Shown: positions 7,111 through 15,774, counted from the first letter of the stretch. The stretch: DNA of 64,000 nucleotides from Chitinophaga sp. SYP-B3965 (GCF_009647655.1 NZ_WJFD01000001.1:930001-994000); one strand, 5' to 3'. The notes: generated from the letters alone by a model not told the origin. Program-made: numbers and translations.

Positions 7111-7590
7111 ATGAAATCTTTAGAGGAGATTCTGGAAATGTTAGTAAAAGAGCTTAATGAAAGTATTCCCAGGATAAAGAACTTAAAGGGCGATTTAGTT
7201 TACTATAATGAAATTATGGGTACTACATCCGCTTTTTTAGTTGCAGTTTTGGGCTTGCATTTAGAAGGTAAGTATGAAGATTGGCATTCTGGAAAATGGA
7301 TGGATGATTGCTTGATCACAAAAGTAATTTTACATGAAGATAGGTTAGTGATTTCTGCAGTGGCGATTTGGGGAGTTGAAACAGATACTTCGCAATGGAC
7401 GGAGCCACTATACTTTGTAATTGGACTGACTGAGAGGATGACTGACGGTTCTAATTATACTTTTCTATTTGGAGACGAGAATGTTGATGAAATCCCATAT
7501 GTAGATTTTAGGGATGATCGTACTTTTTGGGATGGATTGGAGAGAGATTGGAAATATACAATCACCGTAAGGAGTGGGCAATATGAATGA
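7111..7590 (+). CDS. Hypothetical cytoplasmic protein, last gene of immunity array
   Basis: 159 residues, family not recognised. It starts with an amphipathic helix (MKSLEEILEMLVKELNESIP), has a central hydrophobic patch (TTSAFLVAVLGLHLEG) too short for a clear membrane span, then a Trp/Asp-rich beta region (WGVETDTSQWTEPLYFVIGL, VDFRDDRTFWDGLERDW). No signal peptide. It is preceded by a 108-bp spacer with no gene and ends the plus-strand run of immunity-like genes; beyond it comes the gene-poor stretch to 7952. Probable immunity protein by context only. Confidence 0.6.
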   Translation: MKSLEEILEMLVKELNESIPRIKNLKGDLVYYNEIMGTTSAFLVAVLGLHLEGKYEDWHSGKWMDDCLITKVILHEDRLVISAVAIWGVETDTSQWTEPLYFVIGLTERMTDGSNYTFLFGDENVDEIPYVDFRDDRTFWDGLERDWKYTITVRSGQYE

Positions 7591-7952
7591 TATGTATTGT
7601 GCAGGTTATTGGTTAATCTATATATGGAGAAGGTTGCTGATATTGTATCTGGGGTGTGGTATGGGGAAAAGATGCTTGTCTGCTAAGGGTTTGACGGCTG
7701 AATACTGAGGGGACGGTGGACTATATGTGGAGAGAATGTTTACCGGATGTGAAGAGAAGGTGAAGGGGAGGTTTATCTATCAGAGCGGAGGGTTATTGCT
7801 CTTTTGGAGTTTTAAGACAATGAAAACGGGAAGAATACGTTGTGTGTATGTTTTCATTTTACAAATTTAAGGGCATTTTTTGAGATGTCTACATAGTTTC
7901 TCTGGCGGAAGAAATACTTCACATCAATTCTTATCACCCGCCTCGCCTTGTT
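7591..7952. other. Gene-poor stretch after the immunity array
   Basis: No convincing gene on either strand. The plus strand is unusually G-rich between about 7620 and 7800. A 41-codon frame from 7582 overlaps the previous gene and has no recognisable features. AATGAAAAC (7819-7827) and GTTTTCATT (7850-7858) form a 9-bp inverted repeat with a 22-nt loop, a weak terminator candidate for either flanking gene. The region could be decayed immunity genes. Confidence 0.5.
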
Positions 7953-8774
7953 TTATTCCCGTTGTGGTGTGGCGAATGTATTATCTCCGTGCAATTGAAA
8001 GAGGGGCTTCTTTGTTGCCTGGCTGTGGTGTACAAGGTTCGCTTCTTCTGTTACCACCGATGGTATCACATCAATGATATCCGCCGCAAAGTATTTCAGG
8101 TTATCCAGGCGGTACAACTTCCCATTCCATTCACTGTACGCACTCACCTGTAATACCACGATTGTTTCTTCATCACATGCTTTAAAAGGAAGTACCAATT
8201 CCTTTGCTTCTGCAGGTTTGCTGAAATCGATCAGTACTTTATCAGATACTGCATCCTGGTATTCGCCCTCATTAAAGTTCACACCCACAGCGATCGCTTT
8301 GATCTCTATATGTGTGGTGTTCCTTGCATGGCGGATATCCTTCGCCGTTAATGCAGGTAAAGCAATGCGGAGGTTTCCCTTGCCATCCTGCACTACTTTA
8401 GGCCTGAAGTTCAATAACCGGCCCAGATCAGTGGTCTTATTAAACTGGAAGCCTGTTAATGCGGCCATTTCTTCCCGCTTAAAGGTTCTTGTGCCCAGTT
8501 TGTCACTGCTGGCATAAAGCGCCTGTAACAGCGTTTTATTCAGGCGGTTGGTAAGCTGGTCATCTGTTCTGATATCCAGTGCCTGTTTTACGCCCCGGCG
8601 GATCAGTTTCCCGGCTTTACTGGCGGTACCAAAGTCGATAGCGGAGAGTTTGGTTGCTTCGCTTCTTCGTACACTTTTGGCTTTACGGCGGAGGCAGGGC
8701 TTTCCTTTCCGCTTATAACCGACATAGTCGTCGATTGATCCTGTTACAATTAAAATTCCATCTTGCGATGCCAT
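7953..8774 (-). CDS. Conserved Bacteroidota protein of unknown function
   Basis: 273 residues. The N-terminus MASQDGILIVTGSIDDYVGY, then GKPCLRRKAK and SAIDFGTASKAGKLIRRGVK, follows a layout I associate with a family of uncharacterised Bacteroidota proteins (a short 'gsig--sfyk-kg----R-K' opening, a basic linker, then 'DFG-AS-AgKliR'). The C-terminal half is beta-rich, with paired strands and the segment KELVLPFKACDEETIVVLQV. No signal peptide or membrane helix. It is transcribed toward the immunity array and away from the lipoprotein gene at 8947, with copy 2 of the dispersed element in its upstream region. I cannot assign a function. Confidence 0.7.
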   Translation of the reverse strand: MASQDGILIVTGSIDDYVGYKRKGKPCLRRKAKSVRRSEATKLSAIDFGTASKAGKLIRRGVKQALDIRTDDQLTNRLNKTLLQALYASSDKLGTRTFKREEMAALTGFQFNKTTDLGRLLNFRPKVVQDGKGNLRIALPALTAKDIRHARNTTHIEIKAIAVGVNFNEGEYQDAVSDKVLIDFSKPAEAKELVLPFKACDEETIVVLQVSAYSEWNGKLYRLDNLKYFAADIIDVIPSVVTEEANLVHHSQATKKPLFQLHGDNTFATPQRE

Positions 8775-8850
8775 AAAATTACGTTTTAGTGTTCCCGTAA
8801 TTTACGGCATATAACCTCCCGAAAAGTTGTGAAAAGACAATAAATCAGCA

Positions 8851-8909
8851 CCTTTTGCACAGCGATTTATCCACATTTTGAGCATATTAACAATGCAATC
8901 CATTGAAAT
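8851..8909. repeat. Dispersed 59-bp element, copy 2 (contains TTATCCACA)
   Basis: Matches 3266-3324 at 53 of 59 positions. The DnaA-box-like TTATCCACA is at 8867-8875. A TTATTTTG string at 8915-8922, just after the element, matches the TAnnTTTG -7 consensus at 7 of 8 positions and may serve the lipoprotein gene at 8947. Confidence 0.8.
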
Positions 8910-8946
8910 TTGCCTTATTTTGCCGGCGTTATTAACAAGCCTTACC

Positions 8947-9435
8947 ATGAATATTTATTTTGCTGTTCCCTTTTTGGCTTTATTATTCATAGGATGTAAT
9001 TCCCCGGAACCCAAGTTTGGGAAAGAATATAATAGCAGAAGGACCCGGCTTGGATTGCAAAAGATCCCTGATGATTGGAAGGTCTATGCTAAAGAGGAGG
9101 GTTATGAAAAATGGGAAAATCCGAAAATGGTTTCTTCCATTATGAACAAGAAAGCTTTCCTTTCTTCTATAACAACCCATTACGACGGAGAAATCTGGAT
9201 TAGCGAAGAAGATCTGCTTATCAGTGGAAAGATGTTCAACTTAAATGATGAAGAAATTCCTGAACGCATACAGGCTCTTTATACTTTTGTTCCGATGGAA
9301 ATTGGTGTTAAAAAGGAACAGGTAACAGGATGGTATTTTTCCTATACTGGTGCCGGCGCAGCTATCAGGATGAATGCACAACAGGTTGATTCTGCCTTAA
9401 AGGCCTGGGGGCTTGATTATCGTTATGTACGTTAA
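8947..9435 (+). CDS. Predicted lipoprotein, paralogue of the RHS-linked lipoprotein
   Basis: 162 residues from the ATG at 8947, chosen because MNIYFAVPFLALLFIGCNS gives a proper signal with lipobox FIGC (Cys17); a longer frame from 8878 would place the signal internally. It shares FGKEYN, RRT, PDDWKV, GWYFSYTG and the C-terminal MNAQQVDSALKAWGLDY block with the protein at 975-1484, so the two are clear paralogues with a divergent middle. Unlike that gene it has no toxin upstream; instead it follows copy 2 of the dispersed element. An orphan immunity lipoprotein, kept as protection against related toxins, is the simplest inference. Confidence 0.75.
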   Translation: MNIYFAVPFLALLFIGCNSPEPKFGKEYNSRRTRLGLQKIPDDWKVYAKEEGYEKWENPKMVSSIMNKKAFLSSITTHYDGEIWISEEDLLISGKMFNLNDEEIPERIQALYTFVPMEIGVKKEQVTGWYFSYTGAGAAIRMNAQQVDSALKAWGLDYRYVR

Positions 9436-9468
9436 AAAATTTCTGCTGACTGAACCTTTCAACTTAAC

Positions 9469-9666
9469 ATGGCAAAAGAACCTTTTACAGCACAATTAAC
9501 TTCTATTTGGATAGGCGGCCTCTTTTTCTGGATGATAAAGGGATTTAAGGGGCGCTTTTCAGAAGAACTAATAGAGAAGAAGAGAAAGAGGAACTTCTGA
9601 ATGGGGTATTTACTATCTATTATTGCATTGTGCCTGTTTGTTTATTTTGTATTAATACCACATTAA
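9469..9666 (+). pseudogene. Small two-helix membrane protein gene split by an in-frame TGA
   Basis: From ATG 9469 a 43-codon frame (MAKEPFTAQLTSIWIGGLFF...) ends at TGA 9598-9600. The very next codon, in the same frame, is ATG 9601 and opens MGYLLSIIALCLFVYFVLIP, stopping at 9666. Together they make a 65-residue protein with two membrane helices joined by a basic loop (EKKRKRNF); a Trp (TGG) at the TGA position would fit. Either the gene carries a nonsense mutation, or two tiny membrane peptides are encoded back to back. Confidence 0.5.
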
Positions 9667-9668
9667 AT

Positions 9669-10058
9669 ATGATGAAGATCAGAAAACTTTTACACCTTAT
9701 CCCATTCCTTATTATATGCATCATCATGACGGTCACATGGATTGAAATATTCCCTGTTGCTCAATATGCCACCATAAGGCATTTTATAGCACTGGCATTG
9801 GTTATCTTAAATCTCGGCCTTTACTTCTTCAGTTTCAGATATGCCGTATTGATGACGGGTGTGATCCTGCTGTTAGCCACATTCGATCTGGCCGCATTTA
9901 CTAACCAGGTGAAATCCGATGCCTTTTATATCACTATAGCCGGACTGGAAATTTCTACACCATTTATACAAGGCTGGTCTTTACTTATTCTGATCATCTT
10001 CCTGATCTTAAATTTTAAGTTCTTAAAGAATTCATTAGCAAAAAGCCCCGGCAAATAA
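9669..10058 (+). CDS. Hypothetical integral membrane protein
   Basis: 129 residues from the ATG at 9669, two bases after the preceding stop; an upstream GTG at 9630 lies in the previous small frame and is less likely. Four hydrophobic segments are visible: LLHLIPFLIICIIMTVTW, IRHFIALALVILNLGLYFF, YAVLMTGVILLLATFDLAAF and WSLLILIIFLILNF, joined by short loops. No family recognised. The tight spacing suggests co-transcription with the split small membrane gene before it. The stop codon lies inside the loop of the downstream terminator hairpin. Confidence 0.65.
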   Translation: MMKIRKLLHLIPFLIICIIMTVTWIEIFPVAQYATIRHFIALALVILNLGLYFFSFRYAVLMTGVILLLATFDLAAFTNQVKSDAFYITIAGLEISTPFIQGWSLLILIIFLILNFKFLKNSLAKSPGK

Positions 10059-10070
10059 CCGGGGCTTTTT
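10041..10070. terminator. Bidirectional terminator between convergent genes
   Basis: AAAAGCCCCGG (10041-10051) pairs with CCGGGGCTTTT (10059-10069), flanked by A and T runs so that it can act in both directions. It separates the plus-strand membrane gene from the minus-strand GH43-like gene; the stem overlaps the last codons of the former. Confidence 0.9.
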
Positions 10071-10080
10071 ATAAAAGGAA

Positions 10081-11637
10081 CTATTGTTTGATCAACTCAA
10101 AATCATCCACCTGCGTCCATGCACTGGCCGAAGCATTAAAAGAAACCCCTACTTTAATGTTAGCACCCGCAGATGCTGCAACATTGCGGATCGTATCTAA
10201 CCGCCAGGTAGTACCAACAGGCAATGTCTTCTCACGGATCATCACATTATTTACATACACCTGTAATACACGCTGTGAAAAAGTCCCGCTCCCACGGCTC
10301 CATACGCTCGTAGTATAACTACCGGCAGCCAGGTTAGTGGCAGAGGCATTTTGCATACTGGTGGTATAAGCAGAAGCACTCCATGTTTTGGCAGCTCTCA
10401 CGCCGGAATGTATTTCTAATGGATCGGTAGCAACGCTGGCATTACCAGCAGTGGTCCAATTCGAGAAATCGCTTTCAAAGCCGGGGTTTAAGAGCAGGTT
10501 AGTGGAAGGTGTGCTCCATGTGCCTGCTGCCAGGTCAAGCACCCAATCTCCATTGCCGGGCGCATTGATAGTAGGTACGCCTGAAGCATCAAATGTTAAA
10601 GGATACCAGCCATAAAATCCAATACCGCTGCCGGTGAAATTACTCCAGCGATCTCCGCAGAACATATAAGTAGTACCTGCAGTTCCCGTGATCGGCAAGA
10701 TGAAATCATGTTGCGTGTTGAAGGAATTCGTGGAAGAAGGATTCGTTGGTACGATCGCATTGTTAGACCAGGGGCCGGACATGCTGCTGGCTGTTCTGTA
10801 ACGACTTACGCTGGAAGGCCATCCATTACATAAAGAAGTGAAATAGTAATACGTGGAACCTCGTTTGAAGATAGCCGCTGCTTCCTGTACACCGGCCATC
10901 CAGGTGCCGCCTGAAAACTCAGTATAACTTCCCGCTACGCTGTGGGGCAGGGGAGTCATGAAGTCTGTGTCCAGTTTCACGATGGCCTGGGCATAGTTGG
11001 GCTGTGGTTTATCAAAGGTATACATCAGCCAGGCGTCGTTTCCTTCTGTGTAAACACCCATATCACCCAGTGCATACAAGGTATTGTTGATGTCCGGCAT
11101 TTTCTGGATCAGTTTGGTGCTTTGGTAAGCCCAGGGACCGTTAATAGAAGAGCTGGTAAAGAAAGCATACTGATTGCGTACACCACCTGAACCATTGCCC
11201 CATTCAACACCTAATACGTAATTATTGTTGTTGGGATTTTTGATCACCCATGGACGGCCTACCCAACTGCCGCTGTTCATGGGTACGCCAGACATACCAG
11301 GGGCAATGGCAGGAGATAGTTTAGTCCAGTTTTGCAGGTCTTCTGAGGTGTAATGATTAACACCATAGAAATGGAAATCAGAACCGGTGCCGAACTTGGG
11401 GCCAAACCAATGGTACACACTGCCTTCTTTTATGATAAAGCCGCCTTGTGCTTTGATCGTATCTCCGGCAACATCTTTCCATACGGAATTGTTGTCGATG
11501 AAAGACAGGGTGTTTAATGCCATCGTGGAAACATTCATCTTCTCTTCCGTCACGTTAGCTGTTTCCGGGGAAACATTCTTTGTGCAGGAAGACAGGAGAA
11601 AAAATAACAGGCTGAAAGGAACAAACATTTGTTTCAT
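10081..11637 (-). CDS. GH43-like glycoside hydrolase lipoprotein with C-terminal carbohydrate-binding-like domain
   Basis: 518 residues. MKQMFVPFSLLFFLLSSCTK carries a lipobox with Cys18, so the enzyme is probably displayed on the outer membrane. Residues about 45-370 look like a five-bladed propeller of clan GH-F: GGFIIKEGSVYHWFG, GVNHYTSEDLQNWTKL, VGRPWVIKNPNNNNYVL, and GTWMAGVQEAAAIFKRGSTY match the blade pattern of GH43 exo-beta-1,3-galactanase-type enzymes. Residues about 378-518 form a beta-sandwich typical of CBM4/9-like modules (LLLNPGFESDFSNW...). It is the last gene of the minus-strand polysaccharide-utilisation operon. Substrate cannot be read from the sequence; galactan or arabinogalactan is an inference from the subfamily resemblance. 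Confidence 0.75.
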   Translation of the reverse strand: MKQMFVPFSLLFFLLSSCTKNVSPETANVTEEKMNVSTMALNTLSFIDNNSVWKDVAGDTIKAQGGFIIKEGSVYHWFGPKFGTGSDFHFYGVNHYTSEDLQNWTKLSPAIAPGMSGVPMNSGSWVGRPWVIKNPNNNNYVLGVEWGNGSGGVRNQYAFFTSSSINGPWAYQSTKLIQKMPDINNTLYALGDMGVYTEGNDAWLMYTFDKPQPNYAQAIVKLDTDFMTPLPHSVAGSYTEFSGGTWMAGVQEAAAIFKRGSTYYYFTSLCNGWPSSVSRYRTASSMSGPWSNNAIVPTNPSSTNSFNTQHDFILPITGTAGTTYMFCGDRWSNFTGSGIGFYGWYPLTFDASGVPTINAPGNGDWVLDLAAGTWSTPSTNLLLNPGFESDFSNWTTAGNASVATDPLEIHSGVRAAKTWSASAYTTSMQNASATNLAAGSYTTSVWSRGSGTFSQRVLQVYVNNVMIREKTLPVGTTWRLDTIRNVAASAGANIKVGVSFNASASAWTQVDDFELIKQ

Positions 11638-11663
11638 TTATAAGGGTTTTTTGATGTACAGGA

Positions 11664-12656
11664 TCAGTAACTTACTTTCTCCGTCGTAAAGATCACACCA
11701 TCTTCTCCTTTAAGACTGCATTCTACTTCCAGCGTTTTCCCTTTATCCTCAAAGCGGAACAGTCCGTAGTTTTTGCGCGTTACTAACGCACCTACACGGA
11801 GGGAGTTCTTGTTCAGGGTATCATTCACGGAGGAATGCGTCATGCCGCTGGAGGTAAATTCGTATAGGGGATAGCTCATGCCGGGAATGTCTTTTTTAGT
11901 GAATTCTCCAATGTGCCTGTCACCAGTGATCAGCATTACGCCTTTGGCTTTTGAATCTGCCAGTAGTTTGTAGAAACGTTGAAGAGAAGAAGGGAAGTTG
12001 GCCCACATCTCTGTTCTGTGTTCATTGGGAATGAATTGCAAACCGGAACCGATGATGTGTGCATCTGCTTTGCTGTCCTTCAGTTGTGCTTCTAACCATT
12101 TCCATTGTGTTTCGCCTAAGATATCTGCGGTAGCGTTAGGGATATAACCTTTGCTGTCCCTTTCTATCGGGTCCTGGTTGTAACGTACATCCAGCAGGAT
12201 CACTTTGATGGTTTTTCTGCCTACTTTGTAATTGTAGGAAGTATAGATCCCTTCCTGTTTACGGCGGGGACTGTTCTTTTTCTCACCGAGAAAATCCAGT
12301 GCTATTTGCAGGCTTTCTTTCCTTACCGGGTATGTTTTATTGCCATCGTTTTTGCCATAATCATGATCATCCCAGGTGCCGATCACGGGTACTTTTGCCA
12401 GTAACTCCTTATAATCTTCCTGTGCCAGCTGGGCATTGTATTTTGCCCTTAATACAGCGGTATCATTAGAATCACCGTAGATATTATCACCCAGCCAGAT
12501 CCAGAGGTCCGGGTTGTCCTGCATGATCACTTTCCAGAGCGGCTGTGCTTCTGTAGTTTTATTACAGGAGCCGAAGGCAATGGTTAAAATTTTCTTTGGA
12601 GGATTAAAAGAACTGGCAGCAACAATGATGCTGATCAATAAAATGTATTTCTTCAT
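11664..12656 (-). CDS. PhoD-like alkaline phosphatase / phosphodiesterase
   Basis: 330 residues with a signal peptide (MKKYILLISIIVAASSF). The PhoD-type metallophosphatase motifs are present in order: IAFGSCN (27-32), DLWIWLGDNIYGD (50-62), GTWDDHDYG, VILLDVRYNQDP and a late LITGDRHIGEF. These supply the Asp, Asn and His ligands of the binuclear metal site. Substrates of the family are phosphomonoesters or phosphodiesters outside the cytoplasm. The gene is separated by one base from the phosphoesterase gene upstream (12658), so the two are certainly co-transcribed. It forms part of the SusC/SusD operon and may strip phosphate from imported or surface-bound glycan. Confidence 0.9.
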   Translation of the reverse strand: MKKYILLISIIVAASSFNPPKKILTIAFGSCNKTTEAQPLWKVIMQDNPDLWIWLGDNIYGDSNDTAVLRAKYNAQLAQEDYKELLAKVPVIGTWDDHDYGKNDGNKTYPVRKESLQIALDFLGEKKNSPRRKQEGIYTSYNYKVGRKTIKVILLDVRYNQDPIERDSKGYIPNATADILGETQWKWLEAQLKDSKADAHIIGSGLQFIPNEHRTEMWANFPSSLQRFYKLLADSKAKGVMLITGDRHIGEFTKKDIPGMSYPLYEFTSSGMTHSSVNDTLNKNSLRVGALVTRKNYGLFRFEDKGKTLEVECSLKGEDGVIFTTEKVSY

Positions 12657-12657
12657 A

Positions 12658-14064
12658 TTATTTTGGTTGAATAGAGACTATTGTGGTGTTGCTCTCTTTA
12701 ATATCTACTTTCACTACTACTGCGGAATTTTTACCATCGTTGTAGTCGTATTGGGCTAATACTTTACCGCCGGTTACGTTGTATTGTCCTTGTTTTAACA
12801 GGAACCTGATACGGCCATCGTAGAAATCATGAGGCAGTTCATTTTTAATGTGAACGGTGTTGGAAGAAGCGGCGCCATCATTTGCATTATCATAAGTGGC
12901 GGCTACTTTAGGTGTACCGTTATCACCTACCAGGTGGTGCACGTTTACATCATTCGCATGTGTTTTCACCTGCGCGGAAGTCCAGCCGGTGGCGGTATGA
13001 TGAAAGTTATAGAAAGCAGCACGCTGATGGTCCTGTGCAGTTCCTACTGATAATACATAATAGGGACTTGTCTGCAATGTTTTGGTCTGGTGATTATGCC
13101 CTACGATCATCAGGTCACTGCTATCGCCGGTAGCAGTAACGGTGGGAGTGCCTTCAGGTCCATTATAGAAGTGTGCCAATTGTAGTTGGAACTGCACTTT
13201 GGGATCTGCTTTTGCTTTGGCGTAATCTGCTTTGGCCCAGGTGAGGTAATCTTCTTCTACTGTCCATTCTGTGTTCAGTACGTAGAAGGAACCCATTCTG
13301 AAAGAGAAGGCCCGCTGGCCCATCAGGTGTTCGGTATATTCCTTGCGCCATTCTTTTACAAGGATATAATTCTTCCAGCCGATGTCGTGATTGCCCGTGC
13401 TTAATACAAAGGGCACTGTAAGGCCAGCGAGGCCATCCAGAAAACGTTGTACGCGTTGTTTGGCTGTGTCCATTCCACACCAGTAGTTGTATTCGAAATA
13501 TAAATGCATGTTATCGCCTGTTTGCGCTATGAATCTCGGGTTGATGAGGTTCACTACCGGCGTCATCCACTGGAGGGCATCTTTGCTGCCTACGCCCCAT
13601 TTCTTGCTGCTCTTGCCTCCGGGCTCCACTGCCTGGTCTTCCGCAATGTGCTGGTCAGACTGGTGCAGGATATAGAAATCCTGTTTAAAGTCCGGCACAA
13701 TGTTCACGGCTCTTACGGAAACTGCTTTATCATTTCCGTTGCTGATATCCAGCGCCATCAGTTCAGGAGATATTTTAGCGGGGAGGCTTACCGTTAATAA
13801 CCATCCGTCTTCTGTAGCATGATGTATTCTACCCCATACTGCTTTCTTTACTACGCAGGGCCATGCTTTCAGGTCATTGTGTACACTGGCTTTCCATCCT
13901 TTGGATGAAAGTTCCTGTGCACCTTTCATCTCAACCGTGAATTCACCACCGGGTTCTGCAAACACAGGATTGTGCACACGCGGCGTCCATATTTCCATGG
14001 GTACAGCAGCCTGTACCATCATGGTGATCATCAAACTTAATACGATCAGTATATTCCTTTTCAT
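12658..14064 (-). CDS. Secreted calcineurin-like metallophosphoesterase
   Basis: 468 residues with signal peptide (MKRNILIVLSLMITMMVQAA). The N-terminal 140 residues are a beta-rich domain (AEPGGEFTVEMKG...). The metallophosphoesterase core follows: LHQSDQHIAED (D-x-H), AQTGDNMHLYFEYNYW (GDN), VLSTGNHDIGWKN (GNHD) and a terminal IVGHNHQTKT (GHxH), all metal ligands intact. The last 100 residues form another beta domain ending in KVDIKESNTTIVSIQPK. It lies 11 bp after the SusD stop in the operon, immediately before the PhoD-like gene. Two different phosphoesterases in tandem strongly suggest a phosphorylated substrate. Confidence 0.88.
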   Translation of the reverse strand: MKRNILIVLSLMITMMVQAAVPMEIWTPRVHNPVFAEPGGEFTVEMKGAQELSSKGWKASVHNDLKAWPCVVKKAVWGRIHHATEDGWLLTVSLPAKISPELMALDISNGNDKAVSVRAVNIVPDFKQDFYILHQSDQHIAEDQAVEPGGKSSKKWGVGSKDALQWMTPVVNLINPRFIAQTGDNMHLYFEYNYWCGMDTAKQRVQRFLDGLAGLTVPFVLSTGNHDIGWKNYILVKEWRKEYTEHLMGQRAFSFRMGSFYVLNTEWTVEEDYLTWAKADYAKAKADPKVQFQLQLAHFYNGPEGTPTVTATGDSSDLMIVGHNHQTKTLQTSPYYVLSVGTAQDHQRAAFYNFHHTATGWTSAQVKTHANDVNVHHLVGDNGTPKVAATYDNANDGAASSNTVHIKNELPHDFYDGRIRFLLKQGQYNVTGGKVLAQYDYNDGKNSAVVVKVDIKESNTTIVSIQPK

Positions 14065-14075
14065 TACAATATTTT

Positions 14076-15755
14076 TTACCAGCCGGCATTTTGCTTCCAG
14101 CCTTTTGATTTGATCACTTCATTCTGTGGAATAGGGTACCAGTTCATTTTAGGCGCATACACCCTGTTCTCTACCACTACCGGTACATAGGTGAATACAC
14201 CGGCATCTGATCTGGTGATCTGTACACCACGCAGCGGTGTACCAAAAAAGTTACCACCTTCTTTCCAGCGGCGTACATCCCAGGAGCGGTGTTCTTCAAA
14301 GGCCAGTTCAATGCGCCTTTCATTCTGGATCCGCTTGCGCATTTCCGTTTGGGATAAACCCGGATCAATACCCAGTTGTTTGGATCTTGTGCGTACTCTG
14401 TTCAAGTATAGCAGGATATCTGTATTGGTGGGATCTGATTCATTCAGTGCTTCCGCATAGTTGAGATAGATCTCTGCGAGGCGGAATAAAGGCCATGCAT
14501 GTATCTTAGTCGTGTTCGTTACGAGGTTCACATCTTCGGCCACATTCTTGCGCAGGTAGTATCCTGTTTTAGTGGCTTTATCTACACCTCTTCCATCGCG
14601 GCCACCTGTCCATGCTTCCACAGGCCTGCCTTTCCAGGCGGCAGCATTGAGCAGGATGGTTTGTGCCAGCCGATCGTCACGATTGGCGTAAGGAGCTGCG
14701 GCGTGTGCTGGGTTATTCCAGTTAAAGGCAGAGCCGTCTTTCATCTCATAGGCGTCTACGAGATTCTGGGAAGGGGTGGTACCACTCTGGCCCTGATCAT
14801 ATCCAACGGGATAGTTATTACGCTCAAAACCATTGGCTGCACCATAACGGCGGGCAAGGATCAACTCCGTGTTGCCGATACTGTTATACAGACCAGGATA
14901 ACTGGCTAAGAGGGTATAAGCGTTTAGGTCTATCACTGCCTTTGCAGCGGTTGCTGCTTTGGCCCACTTAGTCACATCCGTCGGTTTTACATCTGTCAGA
15001 TCATCCGGTTGCAAATACAGCGGACTGGCAGCATATAACAGCACACGGCTCTTCAGGGCCAGTGCAGCGCCTTTGGTGATCCTTCCGGACGCATTGGCAT
15101 CATTGGCTATCCTGCCGGGGAAGATGTTCAGCTTGCCGGCAGCAGAATCACATTGTGCAGCAATGAACTGAATACATTCATCCAGTGAATTCCTTTGAAT
15201 ATCTGATAGTTGATCATCGAGGCTCAGCACTTTGGTGATCAGTGGTACACCGCCATATCTTTTCACCAGTTCAAAATAGCAGTAAGCTCTTAAGAAGGTG
15301 GCTTCAGCTTTCCATCTTACCAGGTCGGTGATCCTGTTCTGGTATTCTGTTTGATTGGCAGGGTCCAGTCTTAATGCATCCAGGTTTACCCTGTCTGCAT
15401 TCTCCAGGAACAAATTGTTCCGCCTGATGCCCTGGTAGAAAAAGCTCCAGGTATCATCCGGGTTAGAGAAACCGTTCCAGCTACCGTTGTTGAAACGTTG
15501 GATGGTGGCACTTTCCAATGTGTGTTCTGCATCATCGGTAGCAGCATCCAGCATGGCGCCATTGATCCTGTCGAAACCATCCGGGAGCCAGGCATAAGAA
15601 CCGTTGATGAACCTTTCTGTGTAAGCATATGATGCAAACACTTGCTGTTCCGACAGTAAGGTGCCGATCTGCCTGTCCAGATAATCTTTTTTACAGCCGA
15701 ACTGCATGAAGAGCATGCATGTTAGAAGGATGACCGCCTGTAGTTTATATTTCAT
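14076..15755 (-). CDS. RagB/SusD family nutrient uptake outer membrane protein (second copy)
   Basis: 559 residues, within the usual size of SusD proteins. The signal ends in a lipobox (LFMQFGCKKDYLDRQ, Cys21), giving a surface lipoprotein. SusD hallmarks: the TPR-bearing helical body with FLRAYCYFELVKRYGGVPLI (about residues 145-165), the RLAEIYLNYAEALNE segment, NERRIELAFEEHRSWDVRRW, and the family-typical ending NPIPQNEVI---GWKQNAGW (Asn before Pro is absent here: YPIPQNEVI). It binds glycan at the cell surface and closes like a lid on its SusC partner, here the gene just upstream (15775). Same operon as the two phosphoesterases. Confidence 0.95.
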   Translation of the reverse strand: MKYKLQAVILLTCMLFMQFGCKKDYLDRQIGTLLSEQQVFASYAYTERFINGSYAWLPDGFDRINGAMLDAATDDAEHTLESATIQRFNNGSWNGFSNPDDTWSFFYQGIRRNNLFLENADRVNLDALRLDPANQTEYQNRITDLVRWKAEATFLRAYCYFELVKRYGGVPLITKVLSLDDQLSDIQRNSLDECIQFIAAQCDSAAGKLNIFPGRIANDANASGRITKGAALALKSRVLLYAASPLYLQPDDLTDVKPTDVTKWAKAATAAKAVIDLNAYTLLASYPGLYNSIGNTELILARRYGAANGFERNNYPVGYDQGQSGTTPSQNLVDAYEMKDGSAFNWNNPAHAAAPYANRDDRLAQTILLNAAAWKGRPVEAWTGGRDGRGVDKATKTGYYLRKNVAEDVNLVTNTTKIHAWPLFRLAEIYLNYAEALNESDPTNTDILLYLNRVRTRSKQLGIDPGLSQTEMRKRIQNERRIELAFEEHRSWDVRRWKEGGNFFGTPLRGVQITRSDAGVFTYVPVVVENRVYAPKMNWYPIPQNEVIKSKGWKQNAGW

Positions 15756-15774
15756 AATTCGAACTGTTTAAATT

